Source: Carnegiea gigantea (Eukaryota; Streptophyta; Magnoliopsida; Caryophyllales; Cactaceae). From it: 64,000 nucleotides of DNA. The position numbers and the translations under genes were made by a program. Positions within the stretch are counted from its first letter, which is position 1. Each line of letters begins with the position of its first letter. The notes under the pieces are model-generated. The model was not told the origin of the DNA, did not search any database, and saw only the letters and a program-made list of their open reading frames with translations. Below are positions 1 through 11,403 of the stretch, in pieces. The DNA lies in the NCBI GenBank assembly GCA_029747015.1, contig JAKOGI010000445.1:530059-594058 (forward strand), written 5' to 3'.

Positions 1-1470
1 GTTTGGGATCTAGTCAGCCTTCCTCCTGGACGAAAGGTCATTGGAAACAAGTGGGTTTTCAAGGTAAAACGTCGAGCAGATGGGTCGATTGATAAGTTCA
101 AAGCCCGTTTAGTGGCGAAAGGTTACACCCAAGTTGAGGGTGTGGACTATGAGGAAACCTTTTCTCCTGTGGTGAGATTAGCCTCAGTTCGCTTACTTCT
201 AGCGCTAGTTGCCCATCTGGACTTAGAGTTGTGCCAGATGGATGTGAAGACTGCCTTCCTAAATGGAACCCTTGAGGAAGAAATATATATGGTACAACCT
301 TTTGGTTTCGTGTCAAAAGGTCAAGAGGACAAGGTTTGTCGTCTTAGAAAGTCCATATATGGCCTCAAACAGTCTTCACGAGCGTGGTACTTCAGATTTC
401 ATAAAGCTATTACTGCGTTTGGCTTATCCATGGTCTCAGAGGACCACTGCGTGTATGTCAAAAAGACAGAAGTAGGAATTATGTTTCTTACTTTGTATGT
501 CGATGACATATTGTTAGCTGGAAGTAATCTGGAGATGATCAATGCCACCAAGCGGTGGCTGTCCTCTGTCTTCGAGATGAAGGACATGGGTGAAGCTAGG
601 TTCGTCCTGGGAGTAGAAATAATCAAAGACCGCTCGAGGAAGCTTCTCGGTCTATGCCAGAAGGCGTATATCGAGAAAGTCTTAGAGCATTTTCGGATGC
701 ACTACTCTAAACCCGTTGACACTCCAGTAGATAAGGGCTTGACCCTAAGTCTGGAGCAATGTCCGAAAACAGATGACGAAAAGCAGAAAATGAGTAGTGT
801 CCCATATGCTAGTGCAGTTGGAAGCTTAATGTATGCCATGTTATGTACACGGCCTGACATTTGCTTCGCGGTAGGTTTGGTAAGTCGTTACCAAAGTAAC
901 CCAGGGATCGCTCATTGGCAAGCCGTCAAGAGGATAATGCGTTATCTTCGTGGAACTACTGACTTGGTACTTTGCTACCAAGGGGGAGACCTAAGGATAA
1001 GGGGGTATACTGATGCTGACTGGGGTGGTGACTTAGATGAGTCTAAGTCCACCTCTGGATATGTCTTCACCCTGGGTGGGGGAGCCATATCCTGGTGCAG
1101 CAAGAAGCAAGATTGCATAGCTCTATCGACTATGGAAGCAGAGTATGTTGCTTGTTGCCTAGCCACGCAAGAGGCAGTTTGGCTAAGGAGTTTTCTTCAG
1201 GATCTCGGTCTAACTCCACGAGTTAATGATCCTGTCGAAATTTGGTGCGACAATACTGCTGCCATTCAATATGCGAAGGATCCTAAATTTCATAGGAAGG
1301 CCAAGCATATTAAGAGGCGTTACCATTTCGTAAGGGACGCCATTAAGTCAAAAGAAGTTATGGTTAAATATTTATCTATTGCCAAAATGATAGCAGATCC
1401 ATTAACTAAACCTACTCCAAGAGATGTGTTCAAAACTCATATGTTGAGTCTTGGTCTTCGTAGAGTTTAG
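1..1470 (+). CDS. copia Pol polyprotein, reverse transcriptase and RNase H (5' partial)
   Basis: The frame is open from base 1, so the true start is outside the window. The first codons read VWDLVSLPPGRKVIGNKW, a typical entry into the copia reverse transcriptase domain. The motif LVAKGYTQVEGVDYEETFSP follows. The catalytic box YVDDILLAG has its aspartates at 502-507. The RNase H part has YTDADWGGD near 1005-1025 and STMEAEYVA near 1129. The protein ends with a THMLSLGLRRV-type tail at 1470, usual for the last residues of copia Pol. No stop or frameshift interrupts it. It would copy element RNA into cDNA in cytoplasmic particles. Family assignment is certain; activity cannot be judged without the missing gag-integrase half. 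Confidence 0.95.
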   Translation, partial: VWDLVSLPPGRKVIGNKWVFKVKRRADGSIDKFKARLVAKGYTQVEGVDYEETFSPVVRLASVRLLLALVAHLDLELCQMDVKTAFLNGTLEEEIYMVQPFGFVSKGQEDKVCRLRKSIYGLKQSSRAWYFRFHKAITAFGLSMVSEDHCVYVKKTEVGIMFLTLYVDDILLAGSNLEMINATKRWLSSVFEMKDMGEARFVLGVEIIKDRSRKLLGLCQKAYIEKVLEHFRMHYSKPVDTPVDKGLTLSLEQCPKTDDEKQKMSSVPYASAVGSLMYAMLCTRPDICFAVGLVSRYQSNPGIAHWQAVKRIMRYLRGTTDLVLCYQGGDLRIRGYTDADWGGDLDESKSTSGYVFTLGGGAISWCSKKQDCIALSTMEAEYVACCLATQEAVWLRSFLQDLGLTPRVNDPVEIWCDNTAAIQYAKDPKFHRKAKHIKRRYHFVRDAIKSKEVMVKYLSIAKMIADPLTKPTPRDVFKTHMLSLGLRRV

Positions 1471-2430
1471 TTAGTTAGCATATCCTAGTTTTGGTTTTGG
1501 ACAAGTGTGTAGTGAACTTTTTGGTTGCATGATTAGGCATATCTAAAATGTCACTAGGCTTTCCGATTATCTTGTCACACGGATAATCGATCCTGACGCT
1601 TAAGTAGCGGGTAGGATAAGACTTGATGATATTGGCACTAGGTGTGCAATATTGATAATCACCGTACCTTTGGGTAAGTACGAGTGATGTGGAGAAATAG
1701 TCGCCTTAGTAAGTCTAAGATGAGATTCTGAGTGAATCGAATATAACACAACCTTATATCAAAGCCTAAAAGCCGAATTTAGAGTTACTAAGTTACGTTT
1801 AGTACGTCAACTGAATAACTCGGGTCAGTGCTGAGGAAGTACTGGACTTGTAATTCGCATGGTATAGGTAGTGACTGACTCACCTCAGTGGGAGTTATAC
1901 CATGACACACATTTCATACTGTGTGTGCTTAAGTCGACCTAACAGGAGTGACAATTGATTCCCTTCCTTGTCACTGTGTGATCCCTGAAACTTCGGTGTT
2001 TCAAATAACAATCCCCTTGAACTTGGGACTATGACATAAATTCCCAACGAGATGTTGCTACCTTAATGCGCATTCCAAGAGCTATGGATCTATACAGCTC
2101 AGCGGAACGTCTTAGGAAAGCAATCTCATTGAGAAGTGATGTCGTGAGTTGCTAAGGAAAACCATTTCGTATTCACCATATCAGCCCGGGCGATTGTATT
2201 TCAAAAGACAATCACATGATATATCAATAGGCATAAAGGGACAGTGTATGCCTTTGGTGATGTCTTGAATGGTTTAGGGAATTGTCTGTCTTGAAAGTGT
2301 TTTGTTAGACTGTCAGTGTCTTAACATAACACTACTTGTTATCTTTGGTCGCACGTCACATTCCTGGTATGACACGTACGTCTTAAGAGGAGACAATGTT
2401 GTGTGAACATTGTTATGGCCTAAGTGGCTG
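1471..2430 (+). other. non-coding region between copia pol and 3' LTR, with hairpins
   Basis: No frame of note is seen. The stretch contains inverted repeats. CATGGTATA at 1858-1866 pairs with TATACCATG at 1896-1904, and an ACACAC/GTGTGT pair follows at about 1905-1930. Several plant copia lineages carry a long post-pol region of this kind. Its function is not established here. Confidence 0.6.
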
Positions 2431-2439
2431 AGTGGGAGA
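2431..2439 (+). other. polypurine tract of the copia element
   Basis: The purine run AGTGGGAGA lies directly before the TG that opens the probable 3' LTR. This is the position where plus-strand DNA synthesis is primed in LTR retrotransposons. Confidence 0.75.
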
Positions 2440-2839
2440 TGTTGCTTGGTCAAATGTAACGGCCACCAGGCCCAAATAAATAGGGGAGGTGGAGATAATG
2501 GGGGGTTATAATTAGCAAACGGTTATGGTTAAGTACCATATAAATACCCCCCAATATCCCAAGCTACAGATGGAATTCTTTTCTTTTTGAGAATAAGAAC
2601 ATTTTCCTCCCTCTTCTCTCTCTAAACGTGAGTATCTAAGTGATACGTATTTCGAGTTTGTGACGTGGAATTCAACCGGGACTCTAGTAGCCTTCGGGAT
2701 ATTCATTCGTGGAGCAAAAGACTATAAAGGTTCTGTACGCTTCCGCACATATTTTAGGTATGTCTTAAAAAACTCTATTTTGTTTAACAAGAAGTCTTTT
2801 ATATTATACGCGTTATCTAGCTTCTTAGCTCCCAGTGCA
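2440..2839 (+). repeat. probable 3' LTR of the copia element
   Basis: It opens with TGTTGCTTGG directly after the purine tract and contains a TATA box. It also carries the stretch 'gtacgcttccgcac...ttttaggtatg' typical of copia LTR R/U5 regions. The end at a CA dinucleotide (2838-2839) is a guess, because no second LTR is available to align. The start is well supported. Confidence 0.6.
2539..2546 (+). promoter_or_regulatory. TATA box in copia LTR
   Basis: TATAAATA lies about 100 bp into the LTR, followed by a pyrimidine-rich leader. The position suits the U3 promoter of a copia element. Confidence 0.6.
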
Positions 2840-3740
2840 AAGCGAACTGCGGACTTCAAGGTAGCAAGAGCTGTCCAGGAGGTTGACGTCATTAAAAAGT
2901 TAGATTGGCGTGATTGTGTTGGATGTATCATGTGAAGGCATCTTGAACTATAAAATCAAGGCTGAAGACAAACCTGATAGTCCTAATATTATTGGTTATA
3001 TTCTTATTTTACTGTTGGTGTACTTTAATAGTGCAATTTAAGGGTATTCCTGAGCCACTTCGTTACCTCTGGTTCATCATCGGACTAATGAGAGGGTGAA
3101 ACCTAGGACATAGGTAGAGTTAGCTAGTAGGAGCTTTCGAACAGTTTATTTTAGATTAAAAAACTTATCCAATAAGTCATGGCATTTCTCAACATCGAAT
3201 TGGCGTGGATGGGTCAGATGTGTGCAGAGACAGCGGTCCTAATACATTTTGCATAGGACAATCATGCTTGATTTGCCCAAGCGTCTTATGACTAACTTCA
3301 AAATCTGTAAACTATCGCAAATTTCCCATTAATTAAGAAGTCATTGTTGATGTTTGTTTTCACTATACTTAACAAAGGGAACATGTTAGATGTTAGCCAG
3401 AAGGAAAAAGTTATAGATAGTCATGTTAGGAGCTATGATGCAATATATTCATGTGTTCTTTGTAGGCGATCTATATCATCCACTTAGGTGTATATACTCT
3501 TAGTGGTGACATGTAAATATTGTCCAAGGTGGCAATTTTATAAGGTTTTTTTTAAAAAAAATTAGAAATAGGAAAAGACATGAGATATTGATTGACCTTC
3601 CTAAATGATGTAAACTGTTTCTTATTCCCTCTAATTATTCATGGCATTAAATTAGGAGAATATTTTTCCACCTTGCTATTTTCCTAATTAGTTATGTCTT
3701 TTCCTTAATGTATATACGTTAGTTATTATTTGTTGGTTAT
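2840..3740. other. no recognisable gene
   Basis: AT-rich sequence without a convincing frame or repeat match inside the window. Part of it may be copia LTR if that LTR is longer than called. Confidence 0.5.
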
Positions 3741-4440
3741 ATTAGGTCAAATTGTTCAAAAGTTTTACTATAAGGTTATTTGCTCAACTGACAGTAGTAG
3801 ATTGTTCAATGTTAGTGATGATTTTACTTCCGTCTAGTTGGTTGATGATCCCTAGTATAATTTTAAGTTGGTTATTAGCATATCTATAATTTATTGTTTG
3901 GGATTATTCATTGTGAGTTTACTTAATAATTATGTATATTTTCTAATTGGTTGGATATGTATATCTTTTCAATATTGGTTGTTCATTGTATTAGGTCGAA
4001 TTGTTCAAAAAATTACTACTATAGGGTTATCCGTTCAACTAACCATAGTAGATTGTTCAATGGTAGTGATGGTTTGACTTACATCTAGTTGTTTGATGAT
4101 CTCTTTCATAAGTTTTAAGTAGGTTATTTAGTCGATGCATAATTTATTATTTGATATTATTCATTGGGAGCTTACTTAATAATTATGTGTATTTGTTATG
4201 CATATATTTTAAATGTTGTTTGTTCATTATATTAGGTCAAATTGTTCAAAAGTATTACTATATGGTTATTTGTTCGGCTGATAGTAGTAGATTGTTCAAT
4301 GTTAGTAATGAGTTTACTTACATCTAGTTGGTTGGTGATTTCTTCTATAAGTTGTAAGTAGGTTATTAGTATATGCATAATTTATAAACTGGGATTATTC
4401 ATTATCAGTTTACTTAATACTTGTGTGTTTTTTATGTTAT
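3741..4440 (+). repeat. three tandem copies of a ~245 bp unit
   Basis: Units begin with ATTAGGTCAAATTGTTCAAAA-like sequence at 3741, 3990 and 4231, giving periods of 249 and 241 bp. Within each unit the landmarks 'agtagattgttcaatg', 'catctagttg', 'gttattag' and 'gggattattcatt' recur in the same order. The third unit is shortened at the right. The copies have diverged by substitutions and small indels, so the duplication is old. It abuts a FAR1-like pseudogene and may be the subterminal repeat of that transposon. Confidence 0.85.
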
Positions 4441-4539
4441 GTAGTTCTGGATTGTCACAATCAAACGAGCCTTTGCCAAAGGAGGCAACAACAAATAGTA
4501 ATGGAGCTATCGAGGAAGGTGTTGTGGAAGATACTTAAA

Positions 4540-5230
4540 AAAAAAAAGGGTTGTCTAAGCTACTCTTGACAAGGCTTCCATGCAAAGTCATAATAGAACC
4601 CAATCTCATTCTCAACTGTTCTCTTAAATATATTTATAAGAGCATAGGCATCCCCACCCTCTAAACTTTTATTGATAATTTTCCAAGCTTGTTGTACAAA
4701 TCTCTTAATCCATAACCAAGGTAAAGTGGTCCTCCAACTTGTTTTTCCAACAATCGAACTGCATCGGCAATTGGAACTCCCGAGTCACTAAGTTGCTTGA
4801 TATATTGAATGTCATTTTTTGAAATTTTTCAATGCGAAGGCAAAAGATGTCTTTTACCTGGACTCCACATGGGATGATTGGGTTCGGTATTATGCTTGGT
4901 AACTGTCCATCTCCCATTTTAGTCAACATGGAATTGAATGTGTGCTTTGCAGCCCGTTCTTACATTTGGTGTAGTGTATTGTTTACACCTTTTCCCTTCC
5001 ATCTTCTTCTTTCCTTATTTTCAATAACAAAATTATCGCATGGATATCTCTTTATCTCCTGCTATATAACATATTTGGTTATATCGAATACTAAAACCCA
5101 TTCAGTAGGCATAGTCATTGTAAATTTGAAATGCTTCTTCTTCCGACATTGCAATCATTCTGACTAAGTCATCAACATTTGGCATTCCTGAAGTTGGATT
5201 CCATTCCAACAATGATTTATTCTATTCTGA
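4540..5230 (-). pseudogene. FAR1/FRS-like (Mutator-type) N-terminal region, broken
   Basis: Reading the minus strand from 5230 downward, fragments in more than one frame match the FAR1 family in the right order. They are SEEEAFQIYNDYA, then RTGCKAHIQFHV with GRWTV and a later NHPM (the zinc-chelating DNA-binding domain), then SGVPIADAVRLLEKQVGG and LGYGLRDLYNKL. GGDAYALINIFKR comes last, near 4590-4660. Stops and frameshifts separate the pieces. The DDE transposase core is missing, because the sequence runs into an A-rich tract and tandem repeats at 4540. FAR1 proteins are transcription factors derived from Mutator-like transposases. The flanking repeats suggest a decayed transposon rather than a host regulator. 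Confidence 0.75.
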
Positions 5231-6430
5231 ACAATTTATTCATGAGAAAACTCTTCAGGATCATTGGACATAGTGCGGGAAGTACATTTGACAATAATTG
5301 AAAAATAAAACAACATAGCTTGAACAAGATAATTAAAAATCAACTCATAAACAACGTTTCTAAACTTATTCAAATGTCATAAACAACGTATGGCATATAT
5401 TTAAACCTAGTTAACTTAAACCAAATCATTTTGAACAATTATAATCTAACCACAACGCCATAAAATTACCATTTTTGGATATTGTTCACTTAAAAAATGA
5501 ACAAATTCAAAAACGAACATGCACACGACAAGTAATAAACTAACATGAATAACAAAGGACGATGTTAAAAATCGATAAAAGCCAACTACAAACATTGTTC
5601 ATGACTTGCAATGTAGACTAATTTTGATTAAAATCTTTAAAAGTTCAACAAATTTTCTTTCAATAGTTATACTCAACGTAGATTATAATGTTAATCTAAT
5701 ATGTTCAATAATGCCAAGATTATTAAACTCTTTGCAGACATTATCATCCCAATCCAACATATTGATTATAACTCTCAAATTAATTCTCGATACATTTCTC
5801 CATTAAACCAAATAATACAATCTAATTAGATACAAAAATTCAATCTTTCATATATAATACCAAAGAAAATTCATATTAGATCGATAGTTATGAAGAAACC
5901 ACCAGAACAATTTGTTTTTATTAATAGATTCATGTTTTACATAAAACAACTGTTGATTCGATTCACTCGCCCATTTGATTTGTCGCCGCTTGAATAATTT
6001 CCAATACTTGTGCTCCTTCAACTATCTCATTGTTTATGTGTCTACACTAATTTACTCAAAACTTCAGATTTTTGAGCAATTGATTTAATATATCGAATTC
6101 TATAGAGATAGTGGAAATTAAAAATTTTAAGACAAATAAATGAAAGAGAAGGTAAGAAAAGAGAGAAAGAGATAGATAAATTATGGCGCAATGTTCAAAT
6201 TTTAAATAAACAAGAAAAAAAAAAGGAAAGGATGCATGATTTTAGGGATGATATATTGTTTCCTTTCTATAAAACAAAAATTCGCTGATGTGGATATTCT
6301 TGTGGCTGCTTGTTTATGTGGTAAGCGGGTGTACATCCTCCTAGATGTAACATATAGGTATTGGTTCTTTGTACCTTTAGTTACCATATCAAGTTTACAC
6401 ATTATCATTCACTACATGACTGTGAGCTTC
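5231..6430. other. AT-rich flank with recurring GAACAA/TTGTTC motif
   Basis: No gene is seen. The words GAACAAT, TTGTTCA and their close variants recur between 5400 and 5910, for example near 5434, 5486 and 5593. The same motif as TTGTTCAA recurs in the tandem units at 3741-4440 on the other side of the FAR1-like fragment. This fits a subterminal region of the same element. The last part (5930-6430) is unassigned. Confidence 0.4.
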
Positions 6431-7049
6431 TATTGAAAAGAGGCATGACACTTCTTACTAAAATTCATGGGAAGCGATTGAAGAATATTCAAAATCGGAT
6501 TGGTACTCGTGACAAGATAGTGCGATCAATCTAAGCCAGAGTCAGGATGTGTTTGTAGATCCTAAGATATGAGAACATATTGATGACTTGGTGGAGAGGG
6601 CGTTGGCATTTAAGAAGATGACTGATGAGATGTCATTGCATGAACTATTAACACAGCGTGCAGATCAAAAAATTTCTGATATTTTAGGAGAGGAAGATGT
6701 TAAGTTCAATGATTGAACGGATAAGGTGATGGATTTGGTTAATAATAACATTCTTGAATCAACCAATCAACCACCTCAGTTAGTACATGAGAAAAGAGTT
6801 GATGCTACGTATAGCAAAATTTATGGAGGCAAATCTTCACATTTTTAGACCGCAGTTGAGCTAATTAGTGATGGAAGTTGCTGTTTGCGACTTCTTTGAA
6901 GATAAGATCACGGATGTAAGGTATTGGTTGAAGCATAGTTTTTCTTATTTTGTTGTACACACTAGTGTTAGTTTTCTTATGGGTAATTTACTTTTTTTTT
7001 TCTTTTTTCCTTTCACAGTGAGGAACTTCCATGGTTTAATGAGGTCCAT
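6431..7049 (+). pseudogene. N-terminal part of a Ulp1-type transposon gene (left half)
   Basis: Plus-strand fragments look coding although broken by stops, for example the segment ending IDDLVERALAFKKMTDEMSL near 6570-6640, followed by a glutamate-rich helical stretch. An intron-like T-rich tract ends in TTTCACAG at about 7012-7019. It is followed by an exon-like EELPWFNEVH that stops at the LTR at 7050. If the insertion 7050-25417 is removed, this exon continues in frame into 25418 onward. Function is inferred only from the right half (Ulp1-like protease). I do not recognise this half by itself. Confidence 0.45.
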
Positions 7050-8425
7050 GCAATATTAGATTACTAATTATCTACACTATTACAACAAACTCAAATAAAC
7101 AAAACCTAAATTAAGCTACAAACTAATTGCAATAATAATAACAACTAAACTCACCTACTATTCCTGAAAATAGAATTTAAGGAAATCAAAGAGGGAAAGG
7201 AAGAGAACCCGGTTGAAAAATCATGCACCCAGAATTCGATTGAAATATCTGTAACTCACCTAGACCCGAAACATAGGAAGCATCTGATTGAGAAATAAAT
7301 AACCCAGAATCCAGCAAATACCAGTGCATAGGAAAGAAGAGCGTGATAATTGCAACGAGCCAAGCAAATTCTACACCAAAGCCCAAAAATCTGTCTTAAT
7401 TGGAACAAAAGAAAACTAGAACGAATTACAAATGACAGAGTCCAGATGATTGAATCTAAAGCTAAAAATGAAAGTGAGTAAGAGAACAAACTTAACACCT
7501 AATATCTAAAAGTTATCTACCCTCTTTGCCTCTTTTAGGTTCTCTTAAAAACCAAAGGAAAACCAGCCCCCCCCCCAAATGATCCCCCTCGATTGCTTCC
7601 ATAAATCCCGAATTAGATCTTGTCCAACACTTGTAACTTCCAACTTAATGATGGTTATAATGGAACAGTAAATGATGAAGAAAGAGAGAAAGAATGAAAC
7701 AACAATAGGGGTCGAAGGAATAGGAAGAAGAAGGAGCAGCCTGCTCTATGCTTGTTTCAGGGTTCTTGGGGTTGTAGAATGAAGAGGAAGAAGAAAGGAG
7801 TGGGGGGTCGCTTACATGAGGCACATGTGGGAGAAAAAAATGAATAGAAGAGTTAGACTGGGGGTTGTTTGGGTCTGGGCACTAATGAACTCGGCTGATG
7901 AACTGACACGAAGGCGCTCTTGGGCTAGACCCTCAAAAAAGGAATAAGGGAAGGAGAGAAGAAAGAGAGCTAGGAAATAGGAGGAAAATCTGGGCGCAAC
8001 TTGGTGCTGGGTCACTGGACTTCTGGGGTAGGCCCACGTGGTGAAGGTTGGTAAGGATGGGCCACACACTGGCCCGAGGGGAAAGAGATGCTAGAATAGA
8101 CTTGAAGAAGAGAAGGAGGAGAAAAGGGCGCCCAGGCTACTGAGCTCTGACAGCCAATTAGATCGCAGGTTGGGCTTCGGTCTTCTTCTTCGTTTTTTCC
8201 CCCCTTAATTCAAGTTTGATCCAACACCTTCATTTCTTCCCTTTTGCATCTACGTTGATCATTTTTTGCATTTTTTTTATACATTTCATAATTCCTACAA
8301 AATAAACAAAAAGTATATTACAACAAAATAAAGAAAAAGTATATTACAACACTAGTCTAATAATTTATTCTGAGCAAATATTACATAGTAAAAAGGCATA
8401 AAATGTCACAATTTCAGATTGAACA
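7050..8425 (-). repeat. 3' LTR of the LARD-like element, missing ~70 bp
   Basis: It aligns from GCAATATTAGATTACTAATTAT to GATTGAACA with 24051-25417, with scattered substitutions and a few small indels. Compared with the right LTR it lacks about 70 bp at its left side, the part with the sequence 'cgcaagcgtacagttt'. On the minus strand it opens with TGTTCAATC. Confidence 0.85.
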
Positions 8426-8441
8426 AATAACCCCACACCTA
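8426..8441 (-). other. polypurine tract of the LARD-like element
   Basis: On the minus strand the sequence AATTTAGGTGTGGGGTTATT lies directly before the LTR start TGTTCAA. G-rich tracts of this form precede the 3' LTR in Athila/Tat-type elements. Confidence 0.65.
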
Positions 8442-10500
8442 AATTTTATTCATCCTCAAGTAAATTGAAACTAAAAATCTTAGAAAGAAAATAAAATTCT
8501 AACTCACTTTCTTAGGAATCACGGTGATAGTTAGCATATGCAACAAGTCCTTTAAACCCCAAGGTTATCCCTAGTAGACGAGAAATATCTCGTAAGAATT
8601 TGAAAAAGATATACCCACAAAATCTTGAAAATTTTTCTTTTCAAAAACTCATATATAAAACATCGGAGAAAACATATGTACACATTCCAACCAACTACAT
8701 CACTCAAGTAACTTAAGCGCTATATCAAAGTAACTTAAGCGCTAGATCACATATAAACACAATGCACATATCGAGAAACTCTCAATCCCCACTAATGACA
8801 TCTATACACCATCGTTCACCCTACTTAAGAATAATGTATAAGTGTGACCAATAGAACCTTACTCTAGGAAACTGTGAAATCATTCCCACTCATGTGTTTA
8901 AGATATAACAAGGTTCACTCAATTCTATCCCAGTCAAACAAACTACTACAGACTTGCTAAGATTCTCGATTCTCCATCATTAAAATGCAATATGCAAAAT
9001 AATAATTAAGAGGACTTTCAGGATTTTAATGGGGCTAAGGGCAAAGGGTTAGGAAATTGACAAATGATTTGAGAAATGAGGAGCTAAAAGTCATAGCTAA
9101 TGAGCAACCAACACTTATACCAATTATACTAAGCACTCACTCTTTCATAACAAATAAGAACATACTCAATAAAATTGGTTTATTAGAATGAGTATATACA
9201 ATGACAATAGTTAGGCCAAATATTCTTGTTCACAACTCTTTTTGAATTTTTTTTAGATTTTTTTTTTTCAACATTTTCCCCCTTGGAAACTTTTCCATTT
9301 TTTTCTTTCATTTTTTCTGACTTTTTTTTTCCTTTTTTCATTAAGAATGTGGATGAATCGCGTGTACAAGAACAACTCAATTTCTAAATAGTCACAATGA
9401 TACATCCCATCATATAACCAAAATCAGCCACCAATTATATAAAATATCCAAAAACTACCCACCAAATAATGAAGTGTTGCCTAACTAGTCTTGATTTAGG
9501 AATAGGAAAATATGTTTAAGCCAAGGGCTAATATGAAGGGTTCACAACAAAAACTGTCAAGGCTCAAAGGGTTAACAAAGGGTAAAATAGTCAAATCAAG
9601 GTGGGAATTTGGCTAAGTGGCTTACAAAAACAAGGAATGCCTTTATCATATTATCATAATGCATATGCTAAATATGATTTCAAATAGAACTAAAGCAAAT
9701 TATAGAGATGTAATCATGGAAGAAACACACATGAAAAAAAAGAAAAACATGAGATTAAAAAGAATGAATTAGTCTTTATGGCAAAATATCTTACGGGTTC
9801 ATCTACTGAAATCAAGCTTGCTTTTAAAAATTGTCGAAGGTTAGGACTTTATACAAAGATCAAACTTTATTTTACGAAGTTCTATCAATATACACCACAT
9901 CTATATACAACCTAGTGCTTAGGTGCAAGAGAACATGGTCAATCATAGTAGCACATATATTCCCCAAAACAAAATAAAAATCTTTTTTCCTTTTTGAATG
10001 TCTTTCCTTTTTTGTTTATTTTTTAAAAAATTTTTGAAACGAACTTTCCCCACCCCCACATCTAAATTAGACAATGTCCTCATTAGGAGTGAAAAGAAAT
10101 ATAACAACCCAAAATAAGAACATATACAAAAAGAAAAGAATACTCAAAAATAAAGAAAAATGACAAGACTCTAAACTCAAAAAGAAAATAATACAAAGCA
10201 ACAAATATATACAAAAAAAAAAAAAACAAAATAAAAAGAGAAGATAAATAGGAACGATTATACCAGGTTAGATATAAAAGTACACCTAAGCTATAGCCTC
10301 TTGAAATTTGTTTAGATAGAGGCTCATGGAGCATCAACCACTTTATACTAAGCTAAAAATTGCTACTCAAATCAAAACCCATTTTCGCACATAGTAGCTT
10401 ATCAAACTGGCAAGAACAACTCTCAACCAAATAAATGCAGTAAAAATCAGAGAGTTGGTACCAAAAAGAGTACATCCATCATATCAATGCAGCACAAGCA
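8442..10500 (-). other. non-coding interior of the LARD-like element
   Basis: AT-rich, with T-rich runs (9240-9350) and A-rich runs (10100-10240). A second G-rich tract on the minus strand (10044-10075, rc GATGTGGGGGTGGGG) resembles the PPT-like tract at the end of the Tat interior. The short frames here are simple-sequence translations rich in Lys or Phe, so I do not call genes. Confidence 0.5.
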
Positions 10501-10510
10501 AGGGCCCGTT

Positions 10511-11120
10511 TCAACTTATCAAATTGTTGGGCCCATTAGCAAATAGATCGACATATGTAAAAGTAGCCAGCAAATGGGCCATTGGCCTAGAAATTTGATC
10601 TTCATGAGTGAGTGGTCTAGGCAAAATAGTGGATCCTAAATTCACAAGTCTCTTAAGTTCAGTATATGCATGAGTTTGGTCCAAATTAGAAGTCATAGGC
10701 ACAAAAGTCTTAGATTTTGCACATTCAAGCTTATGAGAATCAAAGAGGTGGTTAGTAATAATGGGGTTAAAAGAGAAGGATTCATATTCAACACAAAAAT
10801 CCTCATCAAAACTTTCAATGATATCAGACCCACATTAACAAGACTTATTCCACAGAAAGAATATCATCATCAAATTCCAAATCAATGGGTGCAACTTCCC
10901 CCTCATATGGCTTCTGTAAATAAATACCTTCTAATTTATCTAAATCATGATGCTCAACTTCAGACGTGATGCTCATATCTAACTCACTAGGATTCTCTAC
11001 ACCCACCTCAAACTCATAAGAGTGATTTAAAGGGGTGAGTGGGTCGGAAAAAACTAAGACATCTGCAGGGATGTCCTCATGTGAGCTACTATGGGATGCA
11101 AGGTCACGGGTTAAAGACAT
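10511..11120 (-). CDS. acidic ORF of unknown function inside the LARD-like element
   Basis: The minus-strand frame from 11120 to 10845 (91 residues) is strongly acidic and lacks simple-sequence bias. It includes PADVLVFSDPLTPLNHSYEF and IDLEFDDDILSVE. A second minus-strand frame (10702-10511, 63 residues) continues in the same direction with other composition. No transmembrane segment or known motif is seen. The location and strand fit the element's own transcript. It is not Gag, protease, RT or integrase. It may be a remnant of the extra ORF of Tat-type elements or an element-specific protein. Confidence 0.35.
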
Positions 11121-11403
11121 ATAGAGGTCATTCTCTTATCCTAGGTTGGCAAAGGCATGTCATCATTCAAATTAGGCCTAGACTGATAAGAGGGCTCAAA
11201 GTCATCTTAAAGAAACTAACTTCAGGGTTAGGAGATCATAAACTAAAGTCAAGCTCATGCAAATTATATTCCTCCCTACTCTAATTAACACATTAAGAAT
11301 ATTCAGTAATTCGCTCTTTTATAGTCTCTACCATTTTATCAGTCATTTCATTTAACATCTGTTCAACACCTGCACATGTAGTATCAACATAATCGTGATA
11401 GAC

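Larger units (their letters stand above)
1..2839 (+). mobile_element. Ty1/copia LTR retrotransposon, 3' part
   Basis: The segment holds the reverse transcriptase/RNase H end of a copia polyprotein, then about 960 bp without a long frame, a purine-rich tract and a probable 3' LTR. The 5' LTR, gag, protease and integrase lie to the left of the window. The pol frame is undamaged over 490 codons, unlike every other element here, so this insertion is probably the youngest. The right end is uncertain because the matching 5' LTR cannot be seen. The copia lineage cannot be assigned with confidence from this part. Confidence 0.9.

Noticed and set aside
98..1166. Antisense and alternate frames across the copia pol
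   Set aside because: Shadows of the intact pol frame.
3741..4440. Regular repeats considered as a CRISPR array
   Set aside because: Units are ~245 bp with no short repeat/unique spacer pattern, and the DNA is plant nuclear.
9183..9380. Lys-rich minus-strand frame
   Set aside because: Product of T-rich runs in a non-coding interior.
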